Notes: generated by a model from the letters alone, not told the origin. 24,472 bases of DNA from CAMDBL01 sp964498125 (GCA_964498125.1 CAZCGE010000011.1:1-24472), one strand, 5' to 3'. Counted from the stretch's first letter, positions 7,567 through 15,413 are shown. Made by a program: numbers and translations.

Positions 7567-7574
7567 GTCCGCAC

Positions 7575-8912
7575 TCAATTCAGCGCGATCAGGCGGGCGG
7601 TGTCCGTCAGGATATACATGCGGCCTTGGGCCACGACCGGGGCGATGTGCACGGGATAGCCGAGGTCCTGCTGGGTGGCGACCTTGCCCGTCGTCGCCTC
7701 GACGCCGATCAGCAGGCCCTTGTTGGAAGCGAGCCACAACCGTTCGCCAGCCAGCGTCGGCCCCGACCACGTCGTGGCGCCGGGCAACTGCACCGTCCAG
7801 ATGATCTTGCCGTCGCGGCGGCTGATCGCCAGCAACTGGCCGCTCGTATCGACGACGAACACGCTCTCGCCGGCCACCCAGGGCGTTTGCGTGCCGGGCA
7901 CATTGAGCGACCACAGCCGCTCTCCGGTCTTCTGCTGCGTGGCGATCATGCGGCCAGCGTGGCCAACGGCGAATACCGTGCCGCCATCGATCGCGGGGCG
8001 TGCCGCATCGCTCAGCGCATTGAGCTGCGAGGTCGAGCGCGTCCGCGCCAGGCTCTCGGTCCACACCGCAGTGCCATCCGCGACGCGCAGCGCCACGATC
8101 TCGCCGGAGGGATAGGGCACCACGACGATGTCGCCATCGACCGCGGGGCTGGTCGACGTGATCCGGCTCGCCGCCTGCGGTAGGCCGCGCACGGCCCACA
8201 GCTCGGCGCCATCGGCACCTGAAAGGCTAAAGAAGCGGCCTTCCTTGGTCACCACGAAGACGCGATCGCCCGACGCCGTCGGTGCGGCACGTACCGGCGT
8301 GCCGAGATTCCTTTCCCACAGCTTTTTGCCGGTTTTCGGATCGAGAGCGGCGGCAATGCCGAACCCGGAGACCGCATAAATGCGGCCATTGTCGGCGGCA
8401 AGTCCGCCACCGGAGCCTTCCTGGGCCTTTTCGCCCTCGGGCACCAGCGACACGCGCCACTGCGCGCCGCCACCACCGGTTGCAAACGCGCTGACGTTTG
8501 CGGCCGCATCAATCGTATAAACGCGCCCGTCATAGACAATAGGGCTCGCCGTCAAGCGCCCGTAGGTGCTCGAGCCGGTGCCGGCATCGGCGCTCCAGCC
8601 CTGTTTGATGGCGCTGGCCAAGGCCAAGTGCCCTGGCGCGTTGTTGGCCGCGCCGCCAGGCTGCGACCAGGCTTCGTTGACCTTGGCCGGCGGCAGCAGC
8701 ACCGGTTTGTTGCCGGCGGCCAACTCTCCCGGCACCTTGTCTTGCACCTGCATCACCGGAATGCGCGTGCCTGCCAGCGGCACCTGCTTTTCCTTGAAGG
8801 GATTGAGATCGCCGATTTTCGGCAGCGTCGGACCTTCCGAGCAGCCCGTCAGCACTGCCAGACAGGCAAGCCCGGCGACCGCGATCGTCAGCGCCTTGGT
8901 GCTGCCGGGCAT
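7575..8912 (-). CDS. bamB: outer membrane protein assembly factor BamB (lipoprotein)
   Basis: A 445-residue lipoprotein of the BAM complex, which inserts beta-barrel proteins in the outer membrane; BamB binds BamA and is thought to help deliver substrates. The N-terminus is a lipoprotein signal peptide with hydrophobic core and lipobox LTGC (Cys24 would be lipidated). The rest is a PQQ-like beta-propeller: repeated blades of the form VYDGRVYTIDA..VSAF, DPKTGKKLWERNLG, DGTAVWTESL, TGERLWSLNVPG, DGKIIWTVQLPG. ATG 8912 is chosen for its strong upstream GGAGG and because the signal peptide then begins properly; the frame stays open to 8999. It follows the YfgM-like gene by 10 nt, an evident operon. 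The GTPase gene der, which follows bamB in many proteobacteria, is absent. Confidence 0.93.
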   Translation of the reverse strand: MPGSTKALTIAVAGLACLAVLTGCSEGPTLPKIGDLNPFKEKQVPLAGTRIPVMQVQDKVPGELAAGNKPVLLPPAKVNEAWSQPGGAANNAPGHLALASAIKQGWSADAGTGSSTYGRLTASPIVYDGRVYTIDAAANVSAFATGGGGAQWRVSLVPEGEKAQEGSGGGLAADNGRIYAVSGFGIAAALDPKTGKKLWERNLGTPVRAAPTASGDRVFVVTKEGRFFSLSGADGAELWAVRGLPQAASRITSTSPAVDGDIVVVPYPSGEIVALRVADGTAVWTESLARTRSTSQLNALSDAARPAIDGGTVFAVGHAGRMIATQQKTGERLWSLNVPGTQTPWVAGESVFVVDTSGQLLAISRRDGKIIWTVQLPGATTWSGPTLAGERLWLASNKGLLIGVEATTGKVATQQDLGYPVHIAPVVAQGRMYILTDTARLIALN

Positions 8913-8922
8913 TCCCTGCCTC

Positions 8923-9648
8923 CTATTTCTTCGCATCAGTGGGCATGGGCGACGGATTGGCCGGCGCGCCTGCCGGCGCCACGGCCTGCTCGGCCGCAAC
9001 CACCTGACTCATGAACAGCCGCGCACGTTCAGCCAATCCAGCCGGCACTCCCGGATCGGCGACCAACGGCTCCAGTGCCTTGCGCGCTTCGCTGGGTTTG
9101 CCGGCCTTGAGCGCGGCAACCCCCAGTAGCTCGCTCGCAAGATGCCGCCAGGGCGCCTTCTCGGCGGCTAAATCGTTGAGCCGATTCTGCATCTCCGTCC
9201 AGTCAGCCTGGCCGGCACGCAGTGAAGCGGCCTGCAGGCGGGCAAAATCGCGAAGCAGCGGATCCGAAGTCGTGCTGACGCCCAGCGCCTCGTAAGCGGC
9301 GACCGCCTCGGCCGTCTTGCCGGCAGTCACCAGCCCGCCCGCCGCCCGCAGCCGCGCCAAAGTTGCATAACCCGCAGGTCCATCCTTGGCGATGTCGGCG
9401 AAGGCGCGAGTGGCATCATCGAGCTTGCCGTCCGCGACCAGGTTGGTGGCAGCCTCGAAGCGCGCGCCCGCTGCCTGGGCGGCCTGTAACTGGCGCTGCT
9501 CGTACCATTTGAACCCAGCGACACCGACAACGATCGCGGCAGCAGCACCCAGGAAATAGGTGCCATACTGTTCCCACAACTTGGTCAACTGCTCGCGCCG
9601 CAGCTCTTCGTCGACTTCGCGGATCAGTGAGTCTTGATTATCGGCCAT
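8923..9648 (-). CDS. YfgM-like TPR protein, inner-membrane anchored
   Basis: A 241-residue single-pass protein: cytoplasmic N-terminus MADNQDSLIREVDEELRREQ, one membrane helix (about 32-47, GAAAAIVVGVAGFKW), then a periplasmic helical region of TPR-like repeats rich in Ala (about 50-215) and a Pro/Ala-rich tail. This is the architecture of E. coli YfgM, an ancillary SecYEG/PpiD-associated protein linked to periplasmic chaperone traffic. As in E. coli, it lies directly upstream of bamB (10-nt gap), supporting co-function in envelope protein delivery. ATG 9648 is chosen because the family N-terminus begins there; the frame is open to 9798 but the extra 50 residues look non-coding. The ribosome binding site is weak (GAGGG about 14 nt upstream). 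Confidence 0.88.
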   Translation of the reverse strand: MADNQDSLIREVDEELRREQLTKLWEQYGTYFLGAAAAIVVGVAGFKWYEQRQLQAAQAAGARFEAATNLVADGKLDDATRAFADIAKDGPAGYATLARLRAAGGLVTAGKTAEAVAAYEALGVSTTSDPLLRDFARLQAASLRAGQADWTEMQNRLNDLAAEKAPWRHLASELLGVAALKAGKPSEARKALEPLVADPGVPAGLAERARLFMSQVVAAEQAVAPAGAPANPSPMPTDAKK

Positions 9649-9817
9649 CGTGTCCGTCACGCCCTCGAGAGGAAATCCCTTGCCCCACACTCCGGAATGA
9701 GGGACACAACGGCCAACACTTAGCGCTGCCGTCCCCACCCCGCAATCGAAGAGGTGGAACGCTGCCCACTCAATTTGCCCGGGCGGCCCCGGGGGCAACC
9801 GGAGAAGTCCCGGAATT

Positions 9818-10708
9818 TTAGGGCTTTTTTGCGGCCTTTCGCATGCCCGAAGCCGGTATTGCCGCTACCCCGGCAGGCTTGCCCGGCGCTGCCGCTCGCA
9901 TGGCATAGGTGTGCTCGGGCGCGGGAAACGAGCGGGCACGTACCTCGTCGGCATAGCTGCGAATGGCGCCTTCGATGGCGGTGCCGATCTTGCCGAATTC
10001 CTTGACGAACTTGGCCACCCGCGGCGACAGGCCGAGCATATCTTCCATCACCAGGATCTGGCCGTCGCAGGCAGCCGAAGCGCCGATGCCGATGGTCGGG
10101 ATCGGAATCTCCTTGGTGATGCCGGCGGCCAGCGGCTCGGCGATCGCCTCCAGCACCACCGCAAAGGCGCCGGCCTCGGCAACCGCTTGCGCGTCGGACT
10201 CGAGCGCCGCCCACTGGTCCTGACTGCGGCCTTGCGCCTTGAATCCACCCAGTACGTTGATCGACTGCGGCGTCAGGCCAATGTGCGCCATGATCGGCAC
10301 GCCGCGATCGACCAGGTATCGGATGGTCTCGGCCATGCGCCGGCCGCCTTCCAGCTTGATGGCGCCGCAGTCGGTCTCCTTCATGACGCGGGCGGCGTTG
10401 CGGAAAGCCACGGGCGGGGATTCCTCGTAGCTGCCGAACGGCATGTCGACGACCACCAGCGCGCGCTTGGCCCCGCGGGTGACCGCGCGGCCATGCATGA
10501 TCATCAATTCCAGCGGCACCGGCACGGTGGTCTCGTAGCCATGCATGACCATGCCCAGGCTGTCGCCGACCAGCAGGAAATCGCAGTACTTGTCGGCTAT
10601 CGCCGCGGTATGGGCATGATAGGCGGTGAGCGAGACGATCGGCTCGACGCCTTTCTTGGCAGCGATATCGGGAGCGGTCAGGCGCTTGATCGGGGCTTGG
10701 GCGGACAT
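9818..10708 (-). CDS. panB: 3-methyl-2-oxobutanoate hydroxymethyltransferase (ketopantoate hydroxymethyltransferase)
   Basis: A 296-residue TIM-barrel enzyme (EC 2.1.2.11) that transfers a hydroxymethyl group from 5,10-methylene-tetrahydrofolate to 2-oxoisovalerate, the first committed step to pantothenate and coenzyme A. Metal-site residues are visible by family position: D49 in LVGDSLG, D88 in VVDMPF and E120 in IKLEGG; the catalytic Glu is E187 in VVLEAI. Also present are HIGLTPQS (142-149) and GIGASAACDGQILV (207-220). The family segment TAYD reads TAYH here (28-31). Length fits the 260-300 usual for PanB. Start ATG 10708 is where homology begins. The gene lies 169 bp upstream of the YfgM-like gene on the same strand. 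panC is not in the window. Confidence 0.95.
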   Translation of the reverse strand: MSAQAPIKRLTAPDIAAKKGVEPIVSLTAYHAHTAAIADKYCDFLLVGDSLGMVMHGYETTVPVPLELMIMHGRAVTRGAKRALVVVDMPFGSYEESPPVAFRNAARVMKETDCGAIKLEGGRRMAETIRYLVDRGVPIMAHIGLTPQSINVLGGFKAQGRSQDQWAALESDAQAVAEAGAFAVVLEAIAEPLAAGITKEIPIPTIGIGASAACDGQILVMEDMLGLSPRVAKFVKEFGKIGTAIEGAIRSYADEVRARSFPAPEHTYAMRAAAPGKPAGVAAIPASGMRKAAKKP

Positions 10709-10847
10709 GGGGGCTCGCGGGGGTTGGCGTGGAAGGGAATTTAACTGGCTCACACGATCGCGCCAACTCCGGCCACCGCGGATCTGCAATAATGGTTACG
10801 CTGGTCAATCCGAGCCCGCGCGTATCGCCATGAGCATCGGCCGCGTG

Positions 10848-10953
10848 CTAGAGCGCTTTCCACTCGAATTGAATCAGGGGAAAGCGCTCTAGTCCTTTGT
10901 TTGTCGCATTTTCTACGCCAAACCGGTGCCCACTTTGGCGGAAAATGCTCTAG
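10848..10953. repeat. double-hairpin palindromic repeat (BIME-like)
   Basis: The first hairpin has perfect 14-bp arms CTAGAGCGCTTTCC (10848-10861) and GGAAAGCGCTCTAG (10879-10892). The second pairs GCATTTTC..CGCCAAA (10906-10922, 2-nt bulge) with TTTGGCGGAAAATGC (10934-10948). The outer ends, CTAGAGC.. and ..GCTCTAG (ending 10953), are themselves inverted. Similar CTAGAGCrTTTTC-type palindromes are widespread intergenic repeats in alphaproteobacteria. It lies just upstream of the small membrane protein gene at 10985 and will sit in its leader or promoter region. Confidence 0.85.
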
Positions 10954-10984
10954 GCGGTGCTCGACACGAAGGGAGCCATGCACG

Positions 10985-11350
10985 ATGCGGCCCGAGGCGG
11001 CACGAAAGCTCGGACGAGCGATTTGGACGCAGCGGCTGCGGACGTTTGGTCCGACGGTACTGTTCTTGCTCCTCTGCGTCGCGGCCGGTGGCTATCTGTT
11101 CGCCCCGCGCGCAGATCGCGGCGACCCGACGGTGTCTGTGACACAAATCAACGGCACCGTACTGGAAGCACATCGCGTCTCCGGCCGGGCTGCGATTTTC
11201 ATCGCGCAGGTCCGCCTCGACGACGGCAAAGTGGTGACCGCCGACAGCACACTCGCGGCGGTCCTGCTGCCCCATGAGCGGGTCATCCTCAGCCAAACCC
11301 AACACGCGTCCGGTAAGCTCTCCCACCGCGTGCTGCAGGTGCTGAACTAG
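10985..11350 (+). CDS. hypothetical single-pass membrane protein
   Basis: A 121-residue protein I do not recognise: a basic N-terminus (RKLGRAIWTQRLR), one membrane helix (about 22-40, VLFLLLCVAAGGYLF), then an ~80-residue extracytoplasmic domain, likely beta-rich, with VSVTQINGTVLEAH and AAIFIAQVRLDDGKVVTADS. The domain reads like a small OB- or barrel-type fold, but this is a guess. ATG 10985 is preferred over the frame start at 10901 because AAGGGAG lies 9 nt upstream and the earlier part is BIME-like repeat. The TAG stop (11348-11350) is part of the CTAG target copied by the IS5-family element that begins at 11351, so the insertion leaves the protein complete. Confidence 0.7.
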   Translation: MRPEAARKLGRAIWTQRLRTFGPTVLFLLLCVAAGGYLFAPRADRGDPTVSVTQINGTVLEAHRVSGRAAIFIAQVRLDDGKVVTADSTLAAVLLPHERVILSQTQHASGKLSHRVLQVLN

Positions 11351-12256
11351 GGTCTGTCGTCAGTTGAGCCAGAAGAGTACGCAAACCATCGCGACGGCGG
11401 CAAGGAAAGTGTTGGCGAGCTTGTCGTATCGTGTCGAGATGGCACGGAACTGCTTGAGCTTGCAGAAGAAGCGCTCGACGAGATTGCGCTCGCGATAGAG
11501 GGCGAAATCCGTGTCGCGCGGCTCGCGTCGATTGGCCTTCGAGGGAATGACCGGTTTGATGCCGCGGCTCTCGAGCGTCTCGATCAGTTCGTCGGAATCG
11601 TACGCTTTGTCAGCCAGAAATGCATCGGGCTCGACCTCTTCGAGCAACGGCGCGGCCTGCTTGATATCGGCCGCCTGACCGGGTGTGAGCGACAATGCAA
11701 CGGGATTGCCGAGCGCATCGACAATGGCGTGGATCTTCGTGGTCAACCCACCGCGGGATCTCCCGATAGCTTGGTCTTCGCCTTCTTTTTTTTGGCGCCT
11801 GCACTATGTTGATGCGCACGGATGCTCGTCGAGTCGATCATCATGTACTCAGCATCGGCATCAGTCGCCAAGATCTTGAAAATACGCTCGAATACGCCGC
11901 TTACGCACCATCTTCGAAACCGCTTGTGTGTCGCCTTCCAGTCGCCGTAGCGCTCAGGCAGGTCGCGCCACGGAATGCCGGTTCGGTAGCGATAAATCAC
12001 CGCCTCGAAGAACAGCCGATTGTCCGCGGCTGTGCCGCCTACGTGACCATCGCGGCCCGGCAGGAAGTCCTTGATCCTCGCCCACTGATCGTCGCGCAAG
12101 CCATAGCGGTGCATCTGTCGGCCTCCCCATTGCCGACGGCCCATGAGTCAGAGAAAAAGTGATTTGGGAATCCCTCAAATGACGACTGCAGCGACGATGA
12201 CGAACGATTGTTAATGCGCCGTGGCTCAACGGACTCAACTCAACTGACGACAGGCC
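11351..12256. mobile_element. complete IS5-family (IS427-group-like) insertion sequence, 906 bp
   Basis: Both ends are visible: 18-bp terminal repeats GGTCTGTCGTCAGTTGAG (11351-11368) and, inverted, GGCCTGTCGTCAGTTGAG (12239-12256), 17 of 18 identical. The element is flanked by a 4-bp direct repeat CTAG (11347-11350 and 12257-12260), the target duplication. Inside is one two-frame transposase on the minus strand, its stop codon lying in the left terminal repeat. Size, ends and frameshift fit the IS427 group of IS5. The intact ends and full-length transposase suggest a recent, possibly still mobile insertion. Confidence 0.95.
11360..12114 (-). CDS. IS5-family DDE transposase, made by -1 frameshifting of two frames
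   Basis: The first frame (ATG 12114 with GGAGG upstream; an in-frame ATG exists at 12144) gives MHRYGLRDDQWARIKDFLPG..IPWRDLPERYGDW..MIDSTSIRAHQHSAG and stops near 11743. The second frame continues as QAIGRSRGGLTTKIHA..LADKAYDSDEL..ERNLVERFFCKLKQFR to 11360. They join by a -1 shift in an A8 run (plus strand T8 at 11786-11793), where A-AAA-AAG is a classic slippery heptamer. The DDE triad is visible as the Asp in MIDST, the Asp in ADKAYD and the Glu in NLVERFF. The joined protein is about 250 residues, as usual for the IS427 group. It catalyses cut and joining at the element's ends. Confidence 0.9.
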
Positions 12257-12291
12257 CTAGACTCTGAAACGAAAGAAACGCGCCAAGACCT

Positions 12292-12448
12292 CGGCGCCGG
12301 GCAAACTTCCCAGGTCCACCCATGCACATTCCCCTGCTTTTGGCATGTATCGTTATAACATTGCATCGCGGAAGGCAGGGGTGGCAATTGCGTTGTCGGG
12401 CGACTGCTTTCGTCATCGAGGGTCAGCGCAGCTGATGTTCGGCTGACC
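12292..12448 (-). repeat. dispersed intergenic repeat, copy 2 (~157 bp)
   Basis: The reverse complement of this stretch aligns with 7244-7401. It starts 23 bp after the ftsX stop and runs in the direction of ftsX transcription. Here the stem GCAGGGG (12375-12381) with CCCCTGC (12331-12337) is a perfect 7 bp, against a mismatched version in copy 1. The small hairpin keeps its loop RGTTTG, with one arm changed from CCGGG to CTGGG, which still pairs as a G:U. The palindrome core GTTATAAC is at 12352-12359. An extra stem GGTCAGC/GCTGACC at the 5' end of this copy is not kept in copy 1. No GGGTCAGACCC hairpins surround this copy. Confidence 0.85.
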
Positions 12449-12471
12449 TGTCGCCGGTCTGTTTCGCCCAC

Positions 12472-13575
12472 TCAGTGCTGGCTATTGAGGATGCGGAAAA
12501 CACCGAAACGGGAGGTGAGCATGCACAACGCCGAGATGACGGCAACGACGCAGCCGAGAATGGCATAACCCGGGCCGTCGAGCGTGCCGGTGCCGACGAG
12601 CCGGCGCACCTCGGCCAAAGTCACCGTGCCGCCGCCGAGTGCATCCATCATGGCCGGCATCAGCAGGAATACCGCTGCCGCCGAGATCGCGCCAACGAGC
12701 CCCGCGCGAATACCCAACGACAGGAAATGCTTCTCGAATTCCCGGGCGATGAACCGATCGGTGGCGCCGACGAAGTGCAGAACCTCGACGATGTCGCGGT
12801 TCGACGCCATGGAGCTGCGGGTCGCGGAAATGATGACCGCGGTGGTGGCGGCCGCCACCAGCAAGAGGATGGCAAGACCACCCAACGCGAACGAGCGTGT
12901 CACCGTACGGATCTGGCGTTGCCATTGGCGGTGGTCATCGAGCGTGACGGACTTGAACTGGATGGCGATCGCCGCCCTCAGTGCCTCCAGATCCGGCGGC
13001 TCCATCACATCCACTTCCAGCGCGATGAGGCGGGGCAGCGGCAGGCTCTTCAAGGCCTCGGATGGGCCGAGCCAAGGCTCCAGCAGATGCGCCGACTGGT
13101 CGATGCTGAGCGGCAGGGCCGAGCGAATGCCAGGCTGACGCACGAGAAAAGTGGTGACGTCGCGGACCAGCTTGTCGGTATCGACTTTGTCGCGCGGCTC
13201 GACCTGGACGGTCACCTCGCTGGCGATGCCGCGCATCCAGGCATTGGCCGACTGGTTGATCATATAGACGGCGCCGGCGGTCAGGCTGGCCAGGAAGCAC
13301 ATGATGGTGATCACCATCGTCAGCGATCGCCCGGTGACGGAGCTCGCCGGCACGATGGGCGCGCTGACGGCCTTCTTGGCGCGCTCCTTGCGTTTTTTGC
13401 GACCCTTGGTGACGACCCGCTCTGGACTGGGCGCCTCGCCGCGCGACCGCGTCGTCGGGATCGGCCGCGCCGAGACCGACTCCAGCGTCCACGAGGCCGC
13501 CTCCTCGTACAGATCATAGGATGATGTCGGCGGCGGAAAACCGGGGCCGCGCGGTCTGTTAGGCGATCCGGACAT
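12472..13575 (-). CDS. ftsX: cell division protein FtsX (ABC-type permease)
   Basis: A 367-residue inner-membrane partner of FtsE. In other bacteria the pair links the Z-ring to periplasmic activators of peptidoglycan hydrolases. There is a long cytoplasmic N-terminus (about 1-85, Pro/Arg-rich with KGRKKRKERAKK), a first membrane helix (about 87-110), a periplasmic domain of some 130 residues, and three C-terminal helices (around FALGGLAILLLVAAATTAV, GLVGAISAAAVFLLMPAM, AILGCVVAVISALCML). The four-helix FtsX plan is complete. ATG 13575 lies inside the end of ftsE (17-nt overlap), implying translational coupling. Downstream, instead of further genes on this strand, there are the dispersed repeat and the IS5 element. 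Confidence 0.92.
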   Translation of the reverse strand: MSGSPNRPRGPGFPPPTSSYDLYEEAASWTLESVSARPIPTTRSRGEAPSPERVVTKGRKKRKERAKKAVSAPIVPASSVTGRSLTMVITIMCFLASLTAGAVYMINQSANAWMRGIASEVTVQVEPRDKVDTDKLVRDVTTFLVRQPGIRSALPLSIDQSAHLLEPWLGPSEALKSLPLPRLIALEVDVMEPPDLEALRAAIAIQFKSVTLDDHRQWQRQIRTVTRSFALGGLAILLLVAAATTAVIISATRSSMASNRDIVEVLHFVGATDRFIAREFEKHFLSLGIRAGLVGAISAAAVFLLMPAMMDALGGGTVTLAEVRRLVGTGTLDGPGYAILGCVVAVISALCMLTSRFGVFRILNSQH

Positions 13576-14215
13576 GGCCGTCGTAGAGCTCCAGCCGCGG
13601 CGCCTTGAACTGCCGCATGAGTTGATGATCGTGGGTCGCGATGAGGACCGATGTGCCGAGCCTGTTGAGTTCGACGAACAGCCGCAGCAGCCGCCGCCCC
13701 ATCTGCGGATCGACATTGCCCGTCGGCTCGTCGGCCAGCAGCAGCTCGGGCTTGCCGATCACCGCCCTGGCGATTGCCGCGCGTTGCTTCTCGCCGCCCG
13801 AAAGCGTGGAGGGATAGGCATACATGCGATCGCCCAGGCCCACCCACTGCAGCAGATCGGTCACATCTTCCTGGTAGTCGGACAGGTTTTTGCCCACCAC
13901 CCGCAACGGCAGCGCCACGTTTTCCCAGGTGGTGAAATGTTCCAGAAGCCGGAAATCCTGAAACACGATGCCGATGCGCCGCCGCAGCTGGGCGCGTTTG
14001 GCGGCGGACACTCGGCTCACATCCTGGCCGAACAGCTCGACCTGGCCGCGCGTGGGGTGGATCGACATGAACAGCATCCGCAGCAGGGACGACTTCCCCG
14101 CGCCGGACGGCCCAGTCAGAAAGTGGAACGAGCCCGGCCGCAGGTGAAAGTCCAGGTCGTTGAGAACCTCTTTCCCGCGGCCATATCTGAGCCCGACGTG
14201 GGACAGTCGAATCAC
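13559..14215 (-). CDS. ftsE: cell division ATP-binding protein FtsE
   Basis: A 218-residue ABC ATPase that powers the FtsEX complex at the division site. All nucleotide-binding motifs are present: Walker A GPSGAGKS (35-42), Q-loop Gln86 in VFQDFRLL, signature LSGGEKQR (138-145), Walker B LLLADEP (158-164) and the switch His in ATHDH. The sequence IRLSHVGLRYG at the N-terminus matches FtsE, and 218 residues is the usual length. The start codon is GTG (14213-14215 on the plus strand read in reverse); no better ATG exists. The ribosome binding site is weak. It overlaps ftsX by 17 nt and is divergent from hpt across a 227-bp gap that must hold both promoters. Confidence 0.94.
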   Translation of the reverse strand: MIRLSHVGLRYGRGKEVLNDLDFHLRPGSFHFLTGPSGAGKSSLLRMLFMSIHPTRGQVELFGQDVSRVSAAKRAQLRRRIGIVFQDFRLLEHFTTWENVALPLRVVGKNLSDYQEDVTDLLQWVGLGDRMYAYPSTLSGGEKQRAAIARAVIGKPELLLADEPTGNVDPQMGRRLLRLFVELNRLGTSVLIATHDHQLMRQFKAPRLELYDGHVRIA

Positions 14216-14442
14216 AGCCGGCCTGCGCCTCGCACAATTTGCATGGAATGCCTATATGCCGAACAGGCAGGAGTCTTCAATCGCCGAGGATTATGGCGGG
14301 CTCATGTGCACAGGTTTTCAAGAGCCTGTCGCATCGGTCGGTTATTATCGCCGGTCGGGACCAACCTTTGCTAACCTTACCACGAGCCACGGCCAGTCGC
14401 CCCACGCGCGTTCAGATACGCCGGGGCTAGAAAGAGGACCAG

Positions 14443-14991
14443 ATGAGCGCCAATTCCCTCACGGGCCAGCAGGTCGACGTCATCTTCCCTGCCGACGAGA
14501 TCGCCCGGCGCATCGCCGGACTAGCCGGCGAAATCGCCGCGGCCGGGCTCGAGCGGCTGCTCGTGGTTGCGGTCTTGAAGGGTAGCTTCATGTTCGCCGC
14601 CGACCTCATTCGCAGCCTGCATGGCGTTGCCCTGGAGCCCGAGGTCGACTTTCTCACACTCTCCAGCTACCGCAAGAGCACCCGCTCGTGGGGGGCGATC
14701 GAGATCCTGCGCGACATGGAACTCGACGTCGCTGGCCGCAATGTGCTGCTGATCGACGATATCCTCGATACCGGACGCACGCTGGTGTTCGCCAAGGACT
14801 TGATCGCCGCCCGCGGCGCCAAACGCATCCTGACCTGCGTCCTGGTCAACAAGACGGTGCAGCGCGCCGTCCAGTTGGAGGCCGATTTCAAGGCCTTCGA
14901 CTGCGCTCCGGAATACGTTGTGGGCTACGGCATGGACGTCTCCCACCGTTATCGCCAGTTGCCTTTCGTGGGACGCGTCGTCAACACCTGA
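14443..14991 (+). CDS. hpt: hypoxanthine phosphoribosyltransferase
   Basis: A 182-residue type I phosphoribosyltransferase that makes IMP (and usually GMP) from PRPP and the free base in purine salvage; cytoplasmic. The PRPP-binding loop is LLIDDILDTGRTL (102-114). The segment VLKGSFMFAADL (44-55) is the cis-peptide loop region with Lys-Gly. A flexible loop region SSYRKSTRSWG (74-84) and the C-terminal YVVGYGMDVSHRYRQLPFVG, with the Asp that contacts metal/pyrophosphate, are all as in Hpt. GAGG lies 7 nt before ATG 14443. It is divergent from ftsE and 59 nt upstream of the CpdR-like gene. Confidence 0.94.
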   Translation: MSANSLTGQQVDVIFPADEIARRIAGLAGEIAAAGLERLLVVAVLKGSFMFAADLIRSLHGVALEPEVDFLTLSSYRKSTRSWGAIEILRDMELDVAGRNVLLIDDILDTGRTLVFAKDLIAARGAKRILTCVLVNKTVQRAVQLEADFKAFDCAPEYVVGYGMDVSHRYRQLPFVGRVVNT

Positions 14992-15050
14992 GCTGTCCGC
15001 CGCCGACCGTTGCGTATAGGGTGAAGCGCTGGCTCAATGGAGTGCTGATC

Positions 15051-15413
15051 ATGGCGCATATTTTGATCGCCGATGACGATGCCGCGACACGCGACCTCGT
15101 GCGGCGCGCCCTGCAGTCTGACGGCCACCAGGTGGTGGTATCCGCCGATGGCGCGGAAGCCCTCGAACAGCTCAAGGTTAACGCTTCCGCCTTTGACCTG
15201 CTGATCACCGACGTGGAAATGCCTGGCATCGATGGCATCAAGCTCGCCGGAGAAGCGCTGCGTCTGTCTCCGCGCCTGCGCGTCCTGCTGATGTCGGGCT
15301 ATTCGGAACAGCTGGGCCGGGCCAGCGACCTCGGCTCGGCGCATGTGCGCACCTTGAGCAAGCCGTTCCCGCTGGAGAAAATCCGCGCCGAGGTGCGCGC
15401 AATCTTGGCGTGA
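15051..15413 (+). CDS. cpdR: single-domain response regulator, CpdR-like
   Basis: A 120-residue receiver domain with no output domain. Phosphorylation chemistry is complete: the acidic triad D8-D9-D10 in LIADDD, phospho-acceptor Asp54 in LLITDVEMPG, Ser82 in LLMSGYS and Lys104 in TLSKPF. In Caulobacter, unphosphorylated CpdR primes ClpXP for cell-cycle proteolysis; the phosphorelay histidine kinase CckA via ChpT switches it off. The lone receiver, its length and its position after hpt point to CpdR, but a general CheY-like regulator is possible. ATG 15051 is chosen for the GGAG 8 nt upstream and because the receiver begins there. Gene symbol tentative. Confidence 0.82.
   Translation: MAHILIADDDAATRDLVRRALQSDGHQVVVSADGAEALEQLKVNASAFDLLITDVEMPGIDGIKLAGEALRLSPRLRVLLMSGYSEQLGRASDLGSAHVRTLSKPFPLEKIRAEVRAILA

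Larger units (their letters stand above)
7168..7574. repeat. 407-bp gene-free island of palindromes and a dispersed repeat
   Basis: This gap between the converging 3' ends of the CocE-like gene and bamB holds no convincing gene. It holds seven or so copies, some partial, of the 11-12-mer GGGTC(A/T)GACCC: 7188-7199, 7203-7214, 7241-7249 (partial), 7417-7426, 7454-7465, 7541-7551 and 7555-7566. It also holds one copy of a dispersed ~158-bp repeat (7244-7401). Short open frames crossing the region run through the palindromes and lack ribosome binding sites. GGGTCAGACCC-type clusters resemble REP/BIME intergenic repeats, which in other bacteria are spread by REP-associated (RAYT) transposases. 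No such transposase is in the window. Confidence 0.85.
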
